Source: Betaproteobacteria bacterium (GTDB taxonomy: Bacteria; Pseudomonadota; Gammaproteobacteria; Burkholderiales; Casimicrobiaceae). From it: a stretch of DNA of 64,000 bases. The notes below the pieces were generated by a model. That model was not told the origin of the DNA and ran no database searches. It saw only the letters and a program-made list of their open reading frames with translations. This document shows positions 41,521 to 49,720 of the stretch, piece after piece. Every line of letters starts with the position of its first letter. Position 1 is the first letter of the stretch. The DNA is taken from the NCBI GenBank assembly GCA_027492485.1, contig JAPUER010000031.1, forward strand, positions 3,944 through 67,943, in the 5' to 3' direction. The position numbers and the translations under genes were made by a program.

Positions 41521-42105
41521 GTGCGCGTCTTGAAACTCGACATCAGCGGTGTTCCAGAGTCATGGATCACGCTGGAACACGCGGTTGGCTACTACGCCAC
41601 CGGCAGCGTCGCGTACACGCTAGGCGACGCGATGAGCACGCTTCGCGGTGGTCACAATCATCGCGGGCTCCGCTCGACTGTGGACGTGCATCCCATCATC
41701 GCAGTCAATGGTGTGTCCGCTGCTGGCAAACTACTCTCCGCAACGCCGCGACTGACGCGGCACAACCACAAGCTGTTCCGGCGTGATCGTTACACCTGTG
41801 GTTATTGCGGTGGGCTGTTTCGTGAACATGAATTGGAACGCGAACACGTGATCCCGACCAGTCGCGGCGGCAAAGACAGTTGGACGAATGTGGTGAGCGC
41901 GTGTCGGTCGTGCAACCAGGTCAAGGCGGCAAAGACACCGGAAGAAGCGGGCATGCCGCTTCTGTACGTGCCGTATCAGCCATCACGTTGGGAAGACATG
42001 ATTCTGCAAACTCGGGTCGATCACATCCTCGCGGATCAAATGGACTTCCTGCGCGCCAATCTGCCACGAAGTTCTAGATTGGCGGGCTCGTTTGGGTTGG
42101 TCTAA
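41521..42105 (+). CDS. HNH endonuclease
   Basis: 194 residues from GTG 41521, just after GGAGATCA; a TTG at 41503 is possible. The His-Asn-His domain is at about 95-150: 'YTCGYCGGLF' and 'CRSCN' give two zinc-knuckle Cys pairs around 'ELEREHVIPTSRGGKDSWTNVV', with the catalytic His in 'EHVIPTSRGG' and the Asn in 'WTNVV'. HNH genes often accompany tRNA arrays of phages and plasmids, where they may promote spread or repair of the array. It begins 32 nt after the processing-stem arm and is probably read from the same transcript. Confidence 0.88.
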   Translation: MRVLKLDISGVPESWITLEHAVGYYATGSVAYTLGDAMSTLRGGHNHRGLRSTVDVHPIIAVNGVSAAGKLLSATPRLTRHNHKLFRRDRYTCGYCGGLFREHELEREHVIPTSRGGKDSWTNVVSACRSCNQVKAAKTPEEAGMPLLYVPYQPSRWEDMILQTRVDHILADQMDFLRANLPRSSRLAGSFGLV

Positions 42106-42110
42106 TCTTT

Positions 42111-42153
42111 GAGGGCAGCGACGTCAATACTTCGGTGTGACGTCACTGCCCTC
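42111..42153. repeat. strong hairpin at the convergent gene ends
   Basis: GAGGGCAGCGACGTCA and TGACGTCACTGCCCTC (42111-42126/42138-42153) pair with one mismatch. The inner AC-TTCG-GT makes a UUCG-type loop. No T run follows on either strand. It overlaps the last codons of the PLD gene. Confidence 0.6.
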
Positions 42154-42726
42154 ATACCAAAGTCTGCGCCATTCCAATCCATACTGTTTTGCAAGCTGAG
42201 GTTGGTTGCGCAGTAGCAAGGCGTTTCCTGCGTTCCGCTTCTTTGCGGACGATGTGAAGTTCTCGGATCCAGTCCAAACATCTCGTTCGTCGAATACTGC
42301 GAATTTATAGTGCAATATCGCGTACCGCTCATTGATGCGGACGGGGATACTCTCGTTCGCTAGAAACTGAATTGCAGAGTAGCCTTGTTTGGCTGATCCT
42401 GCATCAGCCACGACGAACACTCTGACGCCGCGTTTCGACGCACGCTGAAGTGCAACGGCGACATCTTTGTGCGAAAACGCGTAAGCAGCGAGAAGCACGG
42501 ATTGTTTCGCGGCATCAATTGAGCGAATGCGCTGCAGCATCGGTGATTGATGCGGTGAGAACACTACCTCCGCCGGCGACTGATTGAGCTGCATGGTCGA
42601 GCTGTGGTCTTGCCCCGACGCGTTCGCTAGTGCCAGCGCGAGGGCTGGACATGTAGTGAGCAAACAAAGGAGCAGGGCGGGCACACCGCAGCTCAGACTG
42701 TGTGTTGCGGTTGTAAATAGCGTCAT
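42124..42726 (-). CDS. secreted PLD-family nuclease
   Basis: 200 residues from ATG 42726. A signal peptide (about 1-34) is followed by one phospholipase D domain with the HxK(x4)D motif: H139, K141 and D146 in 'LHYKFAVFDERDVWTGSENFT', then 'SSAKKRNAGN'. Single-HKD enzymes of this size (Nuc of pKM101, for example) are periplasmic nucleases acting as dimers. It may degrade foreign DNA in the periplasm of the plasmid host. It is convergent with the HNH gene. Confidence 0.88.
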   Translation of the reverse strand: MTLFTTATHSLSCGVPALLLCLLTTCPALALALANASGQDHSSTMQLNQSPAEVVFSPHQSPMLQRIRSIDAAKQSVLLAAYAFSHKDVAVALQRASKRGVRVFVVADAGSAKQGYSAIQFLANESIPVRINERYAILHYKFAVFDERDVWTGSENFTSSAKKRNAGNALLLRNQPQLAKQYGLEWRRLWYEGSDVTPKY

Positions 42727-42760
42727 GGAGCGTCCTCAATTTGCGTAAACATAGGACGGT

Positions 42761-44923
42761 TTAGGCCGGTGCAAGCAGATCAAGCAAGCTTGCTCGTTTG
42801 AGCACGGCCTCGGCGTTAACGATGTCGTTGGCGACTTGAGCCTTGTCGTCGAGCATCGCCCACATAATGTCGTCCAACGTACCCTCGAATAGAAATATTT
42901 TCGAGATCACAAGGCGTGTCTGGCCTTGCCGATCAGCGCGCGACTCGGCCTAGTCGAGGAGCCCCGGAGTCCAAGGCAACGAGGCACAGGCGACATAGTT
43001 CGCGGCTTGCAGATTGTTTCCTGTTGCGCCGGCACCAAAGGTTGCCACGAGCGCGCGCACATCGTCGTTCTGTTGAAAGGCATCGATCGCCTTTTGTCGT
43101 TTTGCCGGTGTGTCGTCTCCGACGATAGTGACTACCTGGCTGGCATCGGACGTGAGACGCCGCTTGAGCAGATTGACGGTTTCTCGGAACTCTGTAAAAA
43201 CCAACAGCTTGTCCGTCGGCAACAAATCCTGAAAAAAGCGCACGATGACGTCGACGCGCTCCCGTTCGAGCAGCATTCGCAGCGAAATGACCTTCTCCAG
43301 GGAATACTTGCTGCCATCGCGCATTAGCGCGTTGTATTTCTCCCGTGCGGGGTCAGGGAGCGGCAGGCGCAGCACCTGGCGTTGGCGACCCTTCAGATCG
43401 CGTAAAACGAGGTTCTTCCGTCGCCGGAGCATCCAGTCGGAGATTAGGCCGCCCAGATTGTTTCGCAGTGCGTGCGAGCCCGCGTACGTGGCTTGAAATT
43501 CGTTGAGTGGCAACAGACCAATTGGATGACCGGATAGATGCAGCAAAGTGTGCAGCTCCGCCTCGCGATTGAGCACAGGCGTGCCGGTGAGCAGGTATCG
43601 AACCGGCACGCGCGCAGCAATTTCAAACGTCAATCGAGTGCGCTCTGCGGCAGGCTCTTTGAGGTAGTGCGCTTCGTCAACCACCATGACCGCAAAGCGA
43701 TGGGCGAAGAGGGTGAGTCGTCCAAGCAACTCATAGTTGCAGATGACCCACTCAGCCATCGGATCGTAGTCTCGAACGACCGTCGTGGCGGTCTGAATCA
43801 CAATTTGTATCTCGCGCTCCCTTTTTAGCACTCGCCTCCCGGGTGAATTGATTTGTATCTGTTGGGGCCGGCAACCTAATTGGGGGCCCGGCGCCTGCGT
43901 CCCTGGGCCGCAGTGTTCTTTTTCTTCGGCGACAAATGTCGCGTCTCGTGCCTTGCCCGTTGTGTCGTCTGCGTCGTACGTATCGTCAGCACGCGAAAGC
44001 ATGCTTTGCAGTTTGATGAATGCTGCGATCACTGCCTGGCGGGTTTTGCCAAGCCCGGGATCATCTGCCAGCAGTGCGGAAGATCGCGGGATGAGAAAGC
44101 GAATGCCTGCAGCCTGATAGTCTTTGATCGGATAATGATCAAGATTGACCGGTGCGAATGATTCTTCCCCATGGTCGTCTCGAAACGCGTCGACGGTGGC
44201 CAGCAGCGCACCTGCGACTTCATCTTCTGCGGGTAGCCCGCGTGGCTCAGGCACTTTGCCTGAGACCTGGATCCAGGGCTCGCTACCGTGGGAGTTTTCC
44301 TTGAACCCGTATTCACCGTCCATCACAACGATCGACGCGGCTTCGCGCTCCGTCAATTGCAACTCGCGAACCAGTTCGTCTTTGAACAGATCTGCTGATG
44401 CGCGGGCTACTAACCACCCTCGACAGCTCGGCGCATATTTTCCGCCGCTACGACGTGCGACGGCGATCGCGCCACGATGAAACGCAGTGACCGACATGAA
44501 CCCGCCATTCTTCAGCGGGTAGAGCTTGCCGTTAAATCCATGAACAAACGCGCGCGGCACCGGTTGTTGCCGGGCCTCGGCGATGATTTGCCGCAGCCGT
44601 TCAACAGCGAGCGCCGTGAGCGCTGTTTGGTCTTCGTAGAGCAGCGGGTGTTCGACCAAGGCGGAGATGCGGCTCACGCGACCCGTGACGACGGCGGCTG
44701 CCAACGCCTCGATATGGGTGTCGACAACAAGTTCCTGGAACAGCCAGAAGTGCCGGTAAGGGTGACCCGTACCAGAGATGTAGGTGCCCTTGAAGGGCTC
44801 CGCTTTGAGAATGGCGGGGAGTCCGACAAAGAATTCGAAACGCAACCCGTATTGGTAGCCGTCGAAAACGGCCTCAATAGCGGACAGGCTGGCGCTGATC
44901 GTCGTTCTAACTAGTGGAAGCAT
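42761..44923 (-). CDS. SNF2-type helicase with in-frame TAG in motif VI
   Basis: 720 codons including an internal TAG, codon 658 at 42952-42950. Motif I is 'ADDPGLGKTRQ' (about 287-296), motif II 'VVDEAHYLK' (about 412), motif III 'LLTGTP', motif V 'FGAGATGNNLQAA'. The TAG falls where family members have Gln, in 'LPWTPGLLD-[TAG]-AESRADRQGQ' (motif VI). The frame then continues cleanly for 62 codons to TAA 42761 with family-like sequence. A single C-to-T change would explain it. The segment between motifs I and II (about 320-395) also does not read like the family. It is either a decaying gene or a readthrough product. Confidence 0.75.
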
Positions 44924-45148
44924 TTACGATTGCCGTGTTGCGCCAAGCGTGGCCATCACGGTTAGGAGCGCAGTCGTTGAAGCCGCCTTACGAGAGATCA
45001 ACGCTGGCCAGAACTTCGTGTGCTGCGCGCAATACGTATCCGGCGCGTCGTGAAACATGTAGCAGTGGTCGCCAGGCGCTGCATCTTCTCGGTGACCACA
45101 TCCAACGCAGCATTGCTGTGTGATGGGCGGCTTTTTCGCATCGGCCAT
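44924..45148 (-). CDS. small Cys-rich protein
   Basis: 74 residues from ATG 45148, stop directly abutting the helicase ATG. 'QCCVGCGHREDAAPGDHCYMFHDAPDTYCAQH' holds C-x2-C and further Cys/His residues as in small zinc-binding plasmid or phage proteins. The C-terminus is helical and hydrophobic. It is probably co-transcribed with the helicase. The function is unknown. Confidence 0.6.
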   Translation of the reverse strand: MADAKKPPITQQCCVGCGHREDAAPGDHCYMFHDAPDTYCAQHTKFWPALISRKAASTTALLTVMATLGATRQS

Positions 45149-45210
45149 TGGCGTGTCTCAGCAAGTGATTGGCAAGGAAATTCGCCCGACGAAGCGTCGG
45201 AGCGCGAGGA

Positions 45211-45243
45211 GGGCATGTCACACGCAAACGCGGTGACATGCCC
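45211..45243 (-). repeat. strong hairpin behind the 53-residue membrane protein gene
   Basis: Perfect 11-bp arms GGGCATGTCAC/GTGACATGCCC (45211-45221/45233-45243) with an 11-nt loop, 10 bp past the stop. No T run follows. A smaller hairpin CCGACGAAGCGTCGG lies next to it. Confidence 0.7.
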
Positions 45244-45252
45244 GTGCGAGAC

Positions 45253-45414
45253 CTAGCGAAGGATCCACATGCCCACTGCCGCCGCAATGCCACCCATCAC
45301 CGCGAATTTCTTTGCCTTCATTTTCGCGGGGTTATTGTCTTTTTTCATGATGAACCAAATGAGGCCGCCGGCAAGCGCACCTGCGACAACCGCGTAGACG
45401 ATCTGAGTACCCAT
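45253..45414 (-). CDS. 53-residue membrane protein
   Basis: From ATG 45414 to TAG 45253. 'MGTQIVYAVVAGALAGGLIW' forms one membrane helix; a basic loop (KKDNNPAKMKAKK) and a second short helix 'FAVMGGIAAAVGMWIL' follow. The topology suggests a two-pass inner membrane miniprotein. It lies between hairpin-rich stretches in the minus-strand cluster. No family was recognised. Entry exclusion or a T4SS accessory role is possible but unproven. Confidence 0.65.
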   Translation of the reverse strand: MGTQIVYAVVAGALAGGLIWFIMKKDNNPAKMKAKKFAVMGGIAAAVGMWILR

Positions 45415-45481
45415 ACTTTTCACTCCAGTTGTAGTTGCAATACGCTCAGCTCAGCAGCGCACCGGAGTGGTGATGCCGCGG

Positions 45482-45587
45482 TCGCGGAGCGAGTCCTTAA
45501 TGTTGGCGAAGCCAACTTCTTAACCCGCGAAGCGGGTCCTTTTCGTGGCGTAGCCACGTCCTTATGCTGGGCGGCTTGCCGCCCAGC
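45482..45587. repeat. tandem array of five short hairpins
   Basis: TCGC-gga-GCGA (45482), GTTGGC-gaa-GCCAAC (45502), ACCCGC-gaa-GCGGGT (45523), CGTGGC-gta-GCCACG (45544) and GCTGGGCGGC-tt-GCCGCCCAGC (45566). They begin 20-22 nt apart and are separated mostly by TCCTT/TTCTT linkers. The stems differ while the layout is kept. The array lies 5' of the 53-residue membrane protein gene on the minus strand. Confidence 0.75.
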
Positions 45588-45658
45588 TTCTTCCGTCGAG
45601 GCATAGCCGAAGACGCTTGCTAAGGCAAACCTATCCCTTTGCTGCAGGTTCACGCACT

Positions 45659-45982
45659 TCATTTCGAAGCCCATATGTCTATGCCCAGCCGTTCCGCCAA
45701 CGCGCGCAGATCGTCAAAGGAATTAACAGGCACACGCTCAAGTCTTTCGTTGTTACGATCACCAGCCTCAACGAGATCGTGCGATCTCAGTAGGTCGAGT
45801 CCTTGCTCATTCGCGTAGGGGAGCAGGGTGTCTTTGATCGCCTGAAAACCGAACATCTGTTTTGCTTTGGCGAGGCTGTCGGAAAACGCCCTTGCGTTGC
45901 CTGTAAGGTAGGGCGCATGCCTTACGATGCTCGTATCGGAATGATGGTGCGTCGTGTTTTGCAAGGCGCGATCAGAATTCAT
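45659..45982 (-). CDS. hypothetical protein
   Basis: 107 residues from ATG 45982, which lies inside the end of the upstream gene and implies coupling. Helical and soluble ('ARAFSDSLAKAKQMFGFQAIKDTLLPYANEQGLDLLRSHDLVEAGDRNNERLERVPV', then 'SFDDLRALAERLGIDIW'). No signal peptide and no recognised family. Confidence 0.55.
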   Translation of the reverse strand: MNSDRALQNTTHHHSDTSIVRHAPYLTGNARAFSDSLAKAKQMFGFQAIKDTLLPYANEQGLDLLRSHDLVEAGDRNNERLERVPVNSFDDLRALAERLGIDIWASK

Positions 45983-47009
45983 CGTCTGGCCACAGTTGCG
46001 ACCAAGGGGTTTCGCGTGCTTTTTTTGCAAGACCCGGCGTCATGCGCATTTCCGAGGCGTGGCTCCTCACTTCAGGATTTCGCCCGGTCGCGTACCAGAA
46101 TCCAGTGCGTTCAATCAAGTACCCGTCTTCGACGCAGCGGGCCAGAATGCCTGCTAAATCCTTCATAGCCTCTGCGGGGGCTTTGACCTGTAGTGCGTTC
46201 GTGGTGATGCCTGGCGTAGACCAAATGAGCCTCAGTAAGGCGACAGCGAGAGCGCCATGACGAAACCAGAGTTCGTCAGCGAGATACGCAGGAATGCGCA
46301 ATGAGCCAGCGACGGGCTCATCAAACACCACCCAGCGTTTGGAGAGCTCGTACATCAGTCGAGTGCGCACAACAAACGGCCTCACGCGGAGTGCGGCGCA
46401 GCACATCTGCATCGTGAGCGCGTGGCGGCGGTTGTAGTCATCGTCGTCGCGAAACAACCACTCGAACGCTTTCACCCGCTCATCGTGTTTGATGCGTGAG
46501 AGGTAGACCGAGCGACAAGCGGCCATAATGATTTTCATGCTCTCGCGTAGAGCTCCCGCCGGGAAGTCTTCTTCCGTTACTCTTTTGAGTCGTCCTTTTT
46601 TGCGATCGAACGAAAGATGACGCTTCGTGGCGTGAAGAGATTTAGGATCAAGACTTTGTGCGCCCAGATCACTCTCTTCATCAGTGCAAACATCCGCATC
46701 AGTATCTGCTGAGTGATCCAGAGCAGCACTGGACCAAGCATCGCTCGGCCGCCCTTCGTGAACGAAGCGAAAATAATCAACAGTATGATGATGAGGATCG
46801 TGAAGCGAAACTGGCTGCTCGCCAGCAAATCGGCGAAGCTGCTGTTGTCCCACCACTCTTTCATGTCGTTCACCTTTTGCTTTCTGTTCATCGTGGCCGA
46901 TTGAATCGAGCGCCTCCATCAGGCTGTGACTCAACTGGACGTTAAGCGCACCGCTGTCCCAGTCGTCGATAAGAACTTCGTCAGCCGTCGAGGCGGTGTC
47001 ACTCATCAT
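45972..47009 (-). CDS. hypothetical protein enclosing a second gene
   Basis: 345 residues from ATG 47009, which overlaps the stop of the coupling-protein gene. The C-terminal about 190 residues ('MKIIMAACRSVYLSRIKHDERVKAFEWLF...TRLMYELSKRWVVFDEPVAGSLRIPAYLADELWF...LIERTGFWYATGR') are clearly protein-like with a winged-helix feel. Residues about 40-145 are read through the membrane protein gene 46577-46891 in another phase and look like an out-of-phase translation. Either the two genes truly overlap, or the real gene starts near 46538. Confidence 0.6.
   Translation of the reverse strand: MMSDTASTADEVLIDDWDSGALNVQLSHSLMEALDSIGHDEQKAKGERHERVVGQQQLRRFAGEQPVSLHDPHHHTVDYFRFVHEGRPSDAWSSAALDHSADTDADVCTDEESDLGAQSLDPKSLHATKRHLSFDRKKGRLKRVTEEDFPAGALRESMKIIMAACRSVYLSRIKHDERVKAFEWLFRDDDDYNRRHALTMQMCCAALRVRPFVVRTRLMYELSKRWVVFDEPVAGSLRIPAYLADELWFRHGALAVALLRLIWSTPGITTNALQVKAPAEAMKDLAGILARCVEDGYLIERTGFWYATGRNPEVRSHASEMRMTPGLAKKARETPWSQLWPDDEF
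46577..46891 (-). CDS. membrane protein embedded in a larger gene
   Basis: 104 residues from ATG 46891 (an alternative ATG is 9 codons on). A soluble start 'MKEWWDNSSFADLLASSQFR' is followed by a strong membrane helix 'FTILIIILLIIFASF', then a second hydrophobic segment 'MLGPVLLWITQQILMRMFALM' and a basic tail. It is located behind the coupling-protein gene, as small T4SS membrane proteins often are. It lies fully within the 345-residue frame in a different phase. Confidence 0.6.
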   Translation of the reverse strand: MNRKQKVNDMKEWWDNSSFADLLASSQFRFTILIIILLIIFASFTKGGRAMLGPVLLWITQQILMRMFALMKRVIWAHKVLILNLFTPRSVIFRSIAKKDDSKE

Positions 47010-48805
47010 CGATCCATGTCAAGAAAAGCTTCGAGCTTGTCCTGGAGACCGAGGACTCTCTGCCCATGCGGATTGGGCGGCAGACGGCGCTTGATCACGG
47101 GCTGGCCGGCTGCGGCCTTCAGCTCGTCTGATAGTTGCACCATGGGTACGCGCAAATGACACACGGTACTTCCGCCGTAGGTGACAATGCATTCGCCGAG
47201 ACCCAGCTCTCGCAAGTGATCTGGGGCCACTCGATAGCCTTCCTGCTCGCGCTCACCAAAGCTCTCTCCCCCCGACTGGCCTTGCCCAAAATCAGGGCCA
47301 ACTTTCAAGAATTGCGCGTTCACGCTGCTGCTGGACGTCTGACTCAATGACTTGAGCGTTTGCATTTCCTTGCCGATGAACTCGGCGGCTTCCTCCAGCG
47401 CGTCGGGGGTGCCCAAGTTGAAAAAGAGCTTGGTATAGGTGTTACCGGTGACCATCTCCTTGAGCTCGGGGCTGATCGCCTCGAAGTTTGCCGGCGTCTG
47501 GGTCGCCAACCAGAACGCGAACCTCGCGGAGCGCACTTGCTCAGGGATACGATTCCACGATTCGGCGATATACGATCCGGCTTCGTCGCCAAGAAACAGA
47601 AAAGGTGGATCCGGCTTTTCGTCGTCTGGCAGGGCCTGTGTCGCAGCCAGTGCGGTTCGCAAATCGGCAACAAACATGTGCCCGAAAATGACCGCCGCTT
47701 CGTCCATGCCCATGGTCGGTAGCTGAACGACGAGAATCTTTTTCCTGCGAATGATCTCGAATAGACGTACGTCCGGGTAGTAGGTGTTCATCACCTCCCC
47801 GAAGTAGCCGCTGGCGAACGCCTGCATCTTCGACGCCAGTGCCGAAAACGTGTTTTTCACCTTGTCCATGTTGTAGACAGAGTTGCCCTCCTTATCCTTC
47901 GTTTTGAACGCGGAGAAAAAGGTCAGAGCAGCAAATATCGCCTTCTTGTCCTTCGCGGCCGCCAATGATTGATGCAAGGAGGTCTCAACGAAGGCGAACG
48001 CCTTCTCGCTCTGGAACATGATGCAGAGATCAGAGAATGTGTAGCGGTAACCTGACGCATCGAGCGCTGACAACAGTACGAGGAGCGCTCGAAACGCTTC
48101 ACCTCGATAAAACGCGTTGTTGCCCGTGTCTTCGATCACCGCCATGATGCGAGATGCCTTTTCAAGGCTCAAGCCGTCGGCGCAGGGATTCCATGTATTC
48201 GACATCGCGGGATTACCTGGATTGAGCACATACAGATCCTGTGCCCTGCCGGTTGCAAACGCCATGTAATGGATGGTCAACAAGTCGGCGGCCGACATCT
48301 TCGCGTCCATGAACATGGCTCCACCGCCGCGCATCATCTGCTGATACAGCATGAGCATCATCACGACGGTCTTGCCGTACCCGGACTGGCCAAGAATCCA
48401 TCCGTGACGAATCAGAAACGCATCCGGCAACCAGAACTCTTCGCCCGTGTCCTGCACGATGCCCAGCATGATTCCCTTGGGTTTAGGTTCGCCCGGGCGG
48501 CGTAACAGCGGTACTTCGTCACTGTGGAACGACAAGGCACTTGGCGCGACTTGACGCACGGTCGAGAGGTCGGCGAGACTGCTTTCCTTGATCGGTTCTG
48601 CCGCGCGCTCTGACAGCCACCATGCGCCGAGCATTCCCGCGCCGCCGGCGAGGCTAAGTGCCCAGGTCGGAGCAGCCCAGAACAATGGGTTGCTCATGGC
48701 CACCAAACCGACGCCCAGCCCGAGCACGGACAGGGCGTCCCCTTTACCGCCAAACTTGAGCCTAAAGAGATGTTCGGTGATCGTCGTTTTTTCTCGAAGA
48801 GCCAT
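47006..48805 (-). CDS. traD: conjugative coupling protein (TraD/VirD4-like)
   Basis: 599 residues from ATG 48805; the frame upstream to 49264 is a shadow of the ERF gene. Two N-terminal membrane helices (about 24-62), Walker A 'GQSGYGKT' (139-146), Walker B 'FLFLGDEAGSY' (about 395), and a C-terminal TraM/TraG-like region ('NTYTKLFFNLGTPDALEEAAEFIGKE'). It should be a hexameric ATPase at the inner membrane that hands the relaxase-bound strand to the T4SS. Its tail overlaps the start of the next gene. Confidence 0.88.
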   Translation of the reverse strand: MALREKTTITEHLFRLKFGGKGDALSVLGLGVGLVAMSNPLFWAAPTWALSLAGGAGMLGAWWLSERAAEPIKESSLADLSTVRQVAPSALSFHSDEVPLLRRPGEPKPKGIMLGIVQDTGEEFWLPDAFLIRHGWILGQSGYGKTVVMMLMLYQQMMRGGGAMFMDAKMSAADLLTIHYMAFATGRAQDLYVLNPGNPAMSNTWNPCADGLSLEKASRIMAVIEDTGNNAFYRGEAFRALLVLLSALDASGYRYTFSDLCIMFQSEKAFAFVETSLHQSLAAAKDKKAIFAALTFFSAFKTKDKEGNSVYNMDKVKNTFSALASKMQAFASGYFGEVMNTYYPDVRLFEIIRRKKILVVQLPTMGMDEAAVIFGHMFVADLRTALAATQALPDDEKPDPPFLFLGDEAGSYIAESWNRIPEQVRSARFAFWLATQTPANFEAISPELKEMVTGNTYTKLFFNLGTPDALEEAAEFIGKEMQTLKSLSQTSSSSVNAQFLKVGPDFGQGQSGGESFGEREQEGYRVAPDHLRELGLGECIVTYGGSTVCHLRVPMVQLSDELKAAAGQPVIKRRLPPNPHGQRVLGLQDKLEAFLDMDR

Positions 48806-48822
48806 ACCGTCGTTACAAATGG

Positions 48823-48858
48823 AAAACCCCAAAATGCAAAGCATTGAGGGGTTTGGGG
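48823..48858 (-). terminator. ERF-gene terminator (shared family, T5)
   Basis: On the minus strand: AACCCC-(TC)-AATGC, loop TTT, GCATT-(TT)-GGGGTT, then TTCC. It is the fifth member of the family seen at 9428, 9901, 28301 and 29416. Confidence 0.82.
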
Positions 48859-48869
48859 GGGACAGGGAG

Positions 48870-49622
48870 CTACGCGGGAGCGAGTTCCATCTTGCGAGCA
48901 TTGATCGCGGCTTCAACAGCAGCGAAATCTTCTCCGGAGTAAACACCAGTGATGGTGGCCAAAGCGCGGTTGCAACCGTCGATGGTTTTGTAGCCCAATG
49001 CCTTGTGTACAGCGATCTTGGCGCGGTCGCTAAGATCGACTTTGAAGGTTGAGAGCAACGCAGCGGCTTTCTCCTGAACGTCCTTGGGGAACTCTTCAGG
49101 CACGAATGGCGTTTGCGGGGGCGGGGAAGACTGCTGCTGTGAGGCAGTGGTCGTTTGCGCGTTGGCGGCAGGAGCGGAGCGCTGCGATGTTTTCGACGCG
49201 TTGGCGGCATCGTCATCAGCATCAGCAATTCCAGCAACAGCTTGCAACGCGGTGCGTCGGGCATACGTGACAGCAGACTTAAAGCCTGGCATGTCGCGTT
49301 TACCGATCATGAGTGGCATCGAGCTTTGCAGCACAGCGCCCTTCTCGTGCACCAGCATCGTAACTACTGTTTCACCGAAAACAGGTTGCAAGATTGCAAG
49401 TCCGTTGTCAGAGAAAGGCTTACGAATGGCTTCGAGGCATGCAGACAAGTCTGCGTATTTGCTTTTGAACGCCGGATTGGAGCTGTCGGCGATGGGATCC
49501 TTGAGGACACCCTGAGCCTTGGCAAGAGCAGCGAAAAGCGCAGAAACCTGATCGGATGACCCTGTTATCGAGGGGCCGTTGGTCACTGTGACTTCGCCAG
49601 AAGCGGTATTTACTTCATTCAT
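48870..49622 (-). CDS. erf: ERF-family single-strand annealing protein
   Basis: 250 residues from ATG 49622 with site CAGGAG. The ERF core is at about 25-130: 'LFAALAKAQGVLKDPIADSSNPAFKSKYADLSACLEAIRKPFSDNGLAILQPV' and 'GFKSAVTYARRTALQAVAGI'. A Gln/Pro/Ser-rich linker and a short C-terminal helical domain follow. ERF proteins anneal complementary strands, promoting recombination or circularisation. Its leader, start context and terminator are almost the same as those of ssb, so the two are probably co-expressed. Confidence 0.85.
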   Translation of the reverse strand: MNEVNTASGEVTVTNGPSITGSSDQVSALFAALAKAQGVLKDPIADSSNPAFKSKYADLSACLEAIRKPFSDNGLAILQPVFGETVVTMLVHEKGAVLQSSMPLMIGKRDMPGFKSAVTYARRTALQAVAGIADADDDAANASKTSQRSAPAANAQTTTASQQQSSPPPQTPFVPEEFPKDVQEKAAALLSTFKVDLSDRAKIAVHKALGYKTIDGCNRALATITGVYSGEDFAAVEAAINARKMELAPA

Positions 49623-49704
49623 GTCTGTATCTCCTGTGTGCTGAAAACAAACCTCTTTCGCCCATCGAAAGTGGTTTCTATGCACGTGGAGTGCGTCGTG
49701 ACAA
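49623..49704 (-). promoter_or_regulatory. promoter block and 5' stem-loop leader (cassette family, copy f)
   Basis: Minus strand: TTGTCA (49704-49699), CGCACTC and TGCATA (49684-49679), then stem CTTTCG/CGAAAG with loop ATGGG (49671-49655). CAGGAGATAC precedes the ATG as in ssb. Confidence 0.65.
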
Positions 49705-49720
49705 CACTGGGTATGACACA

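Noticed and set aside
45420-45674. 84-codon minus-strand open frame
   Set aside because: It is read through the tandem hairpin array, whose structure explains the sequence better than coding.
47006-49264. 752-codon reading of the coupling protein
   Set aside because: The first about 150 residues are an out-of-phase translation of the ERF gene; ATG 48805 starts the real protein.
8976-49704. Sigma-54 (-24/-12) reading of the cassette promoters
   Set aside because: CGCAC-N5-GGCA resembles it, but the invariant GG at -24 is CG in the copies, so it was not called.
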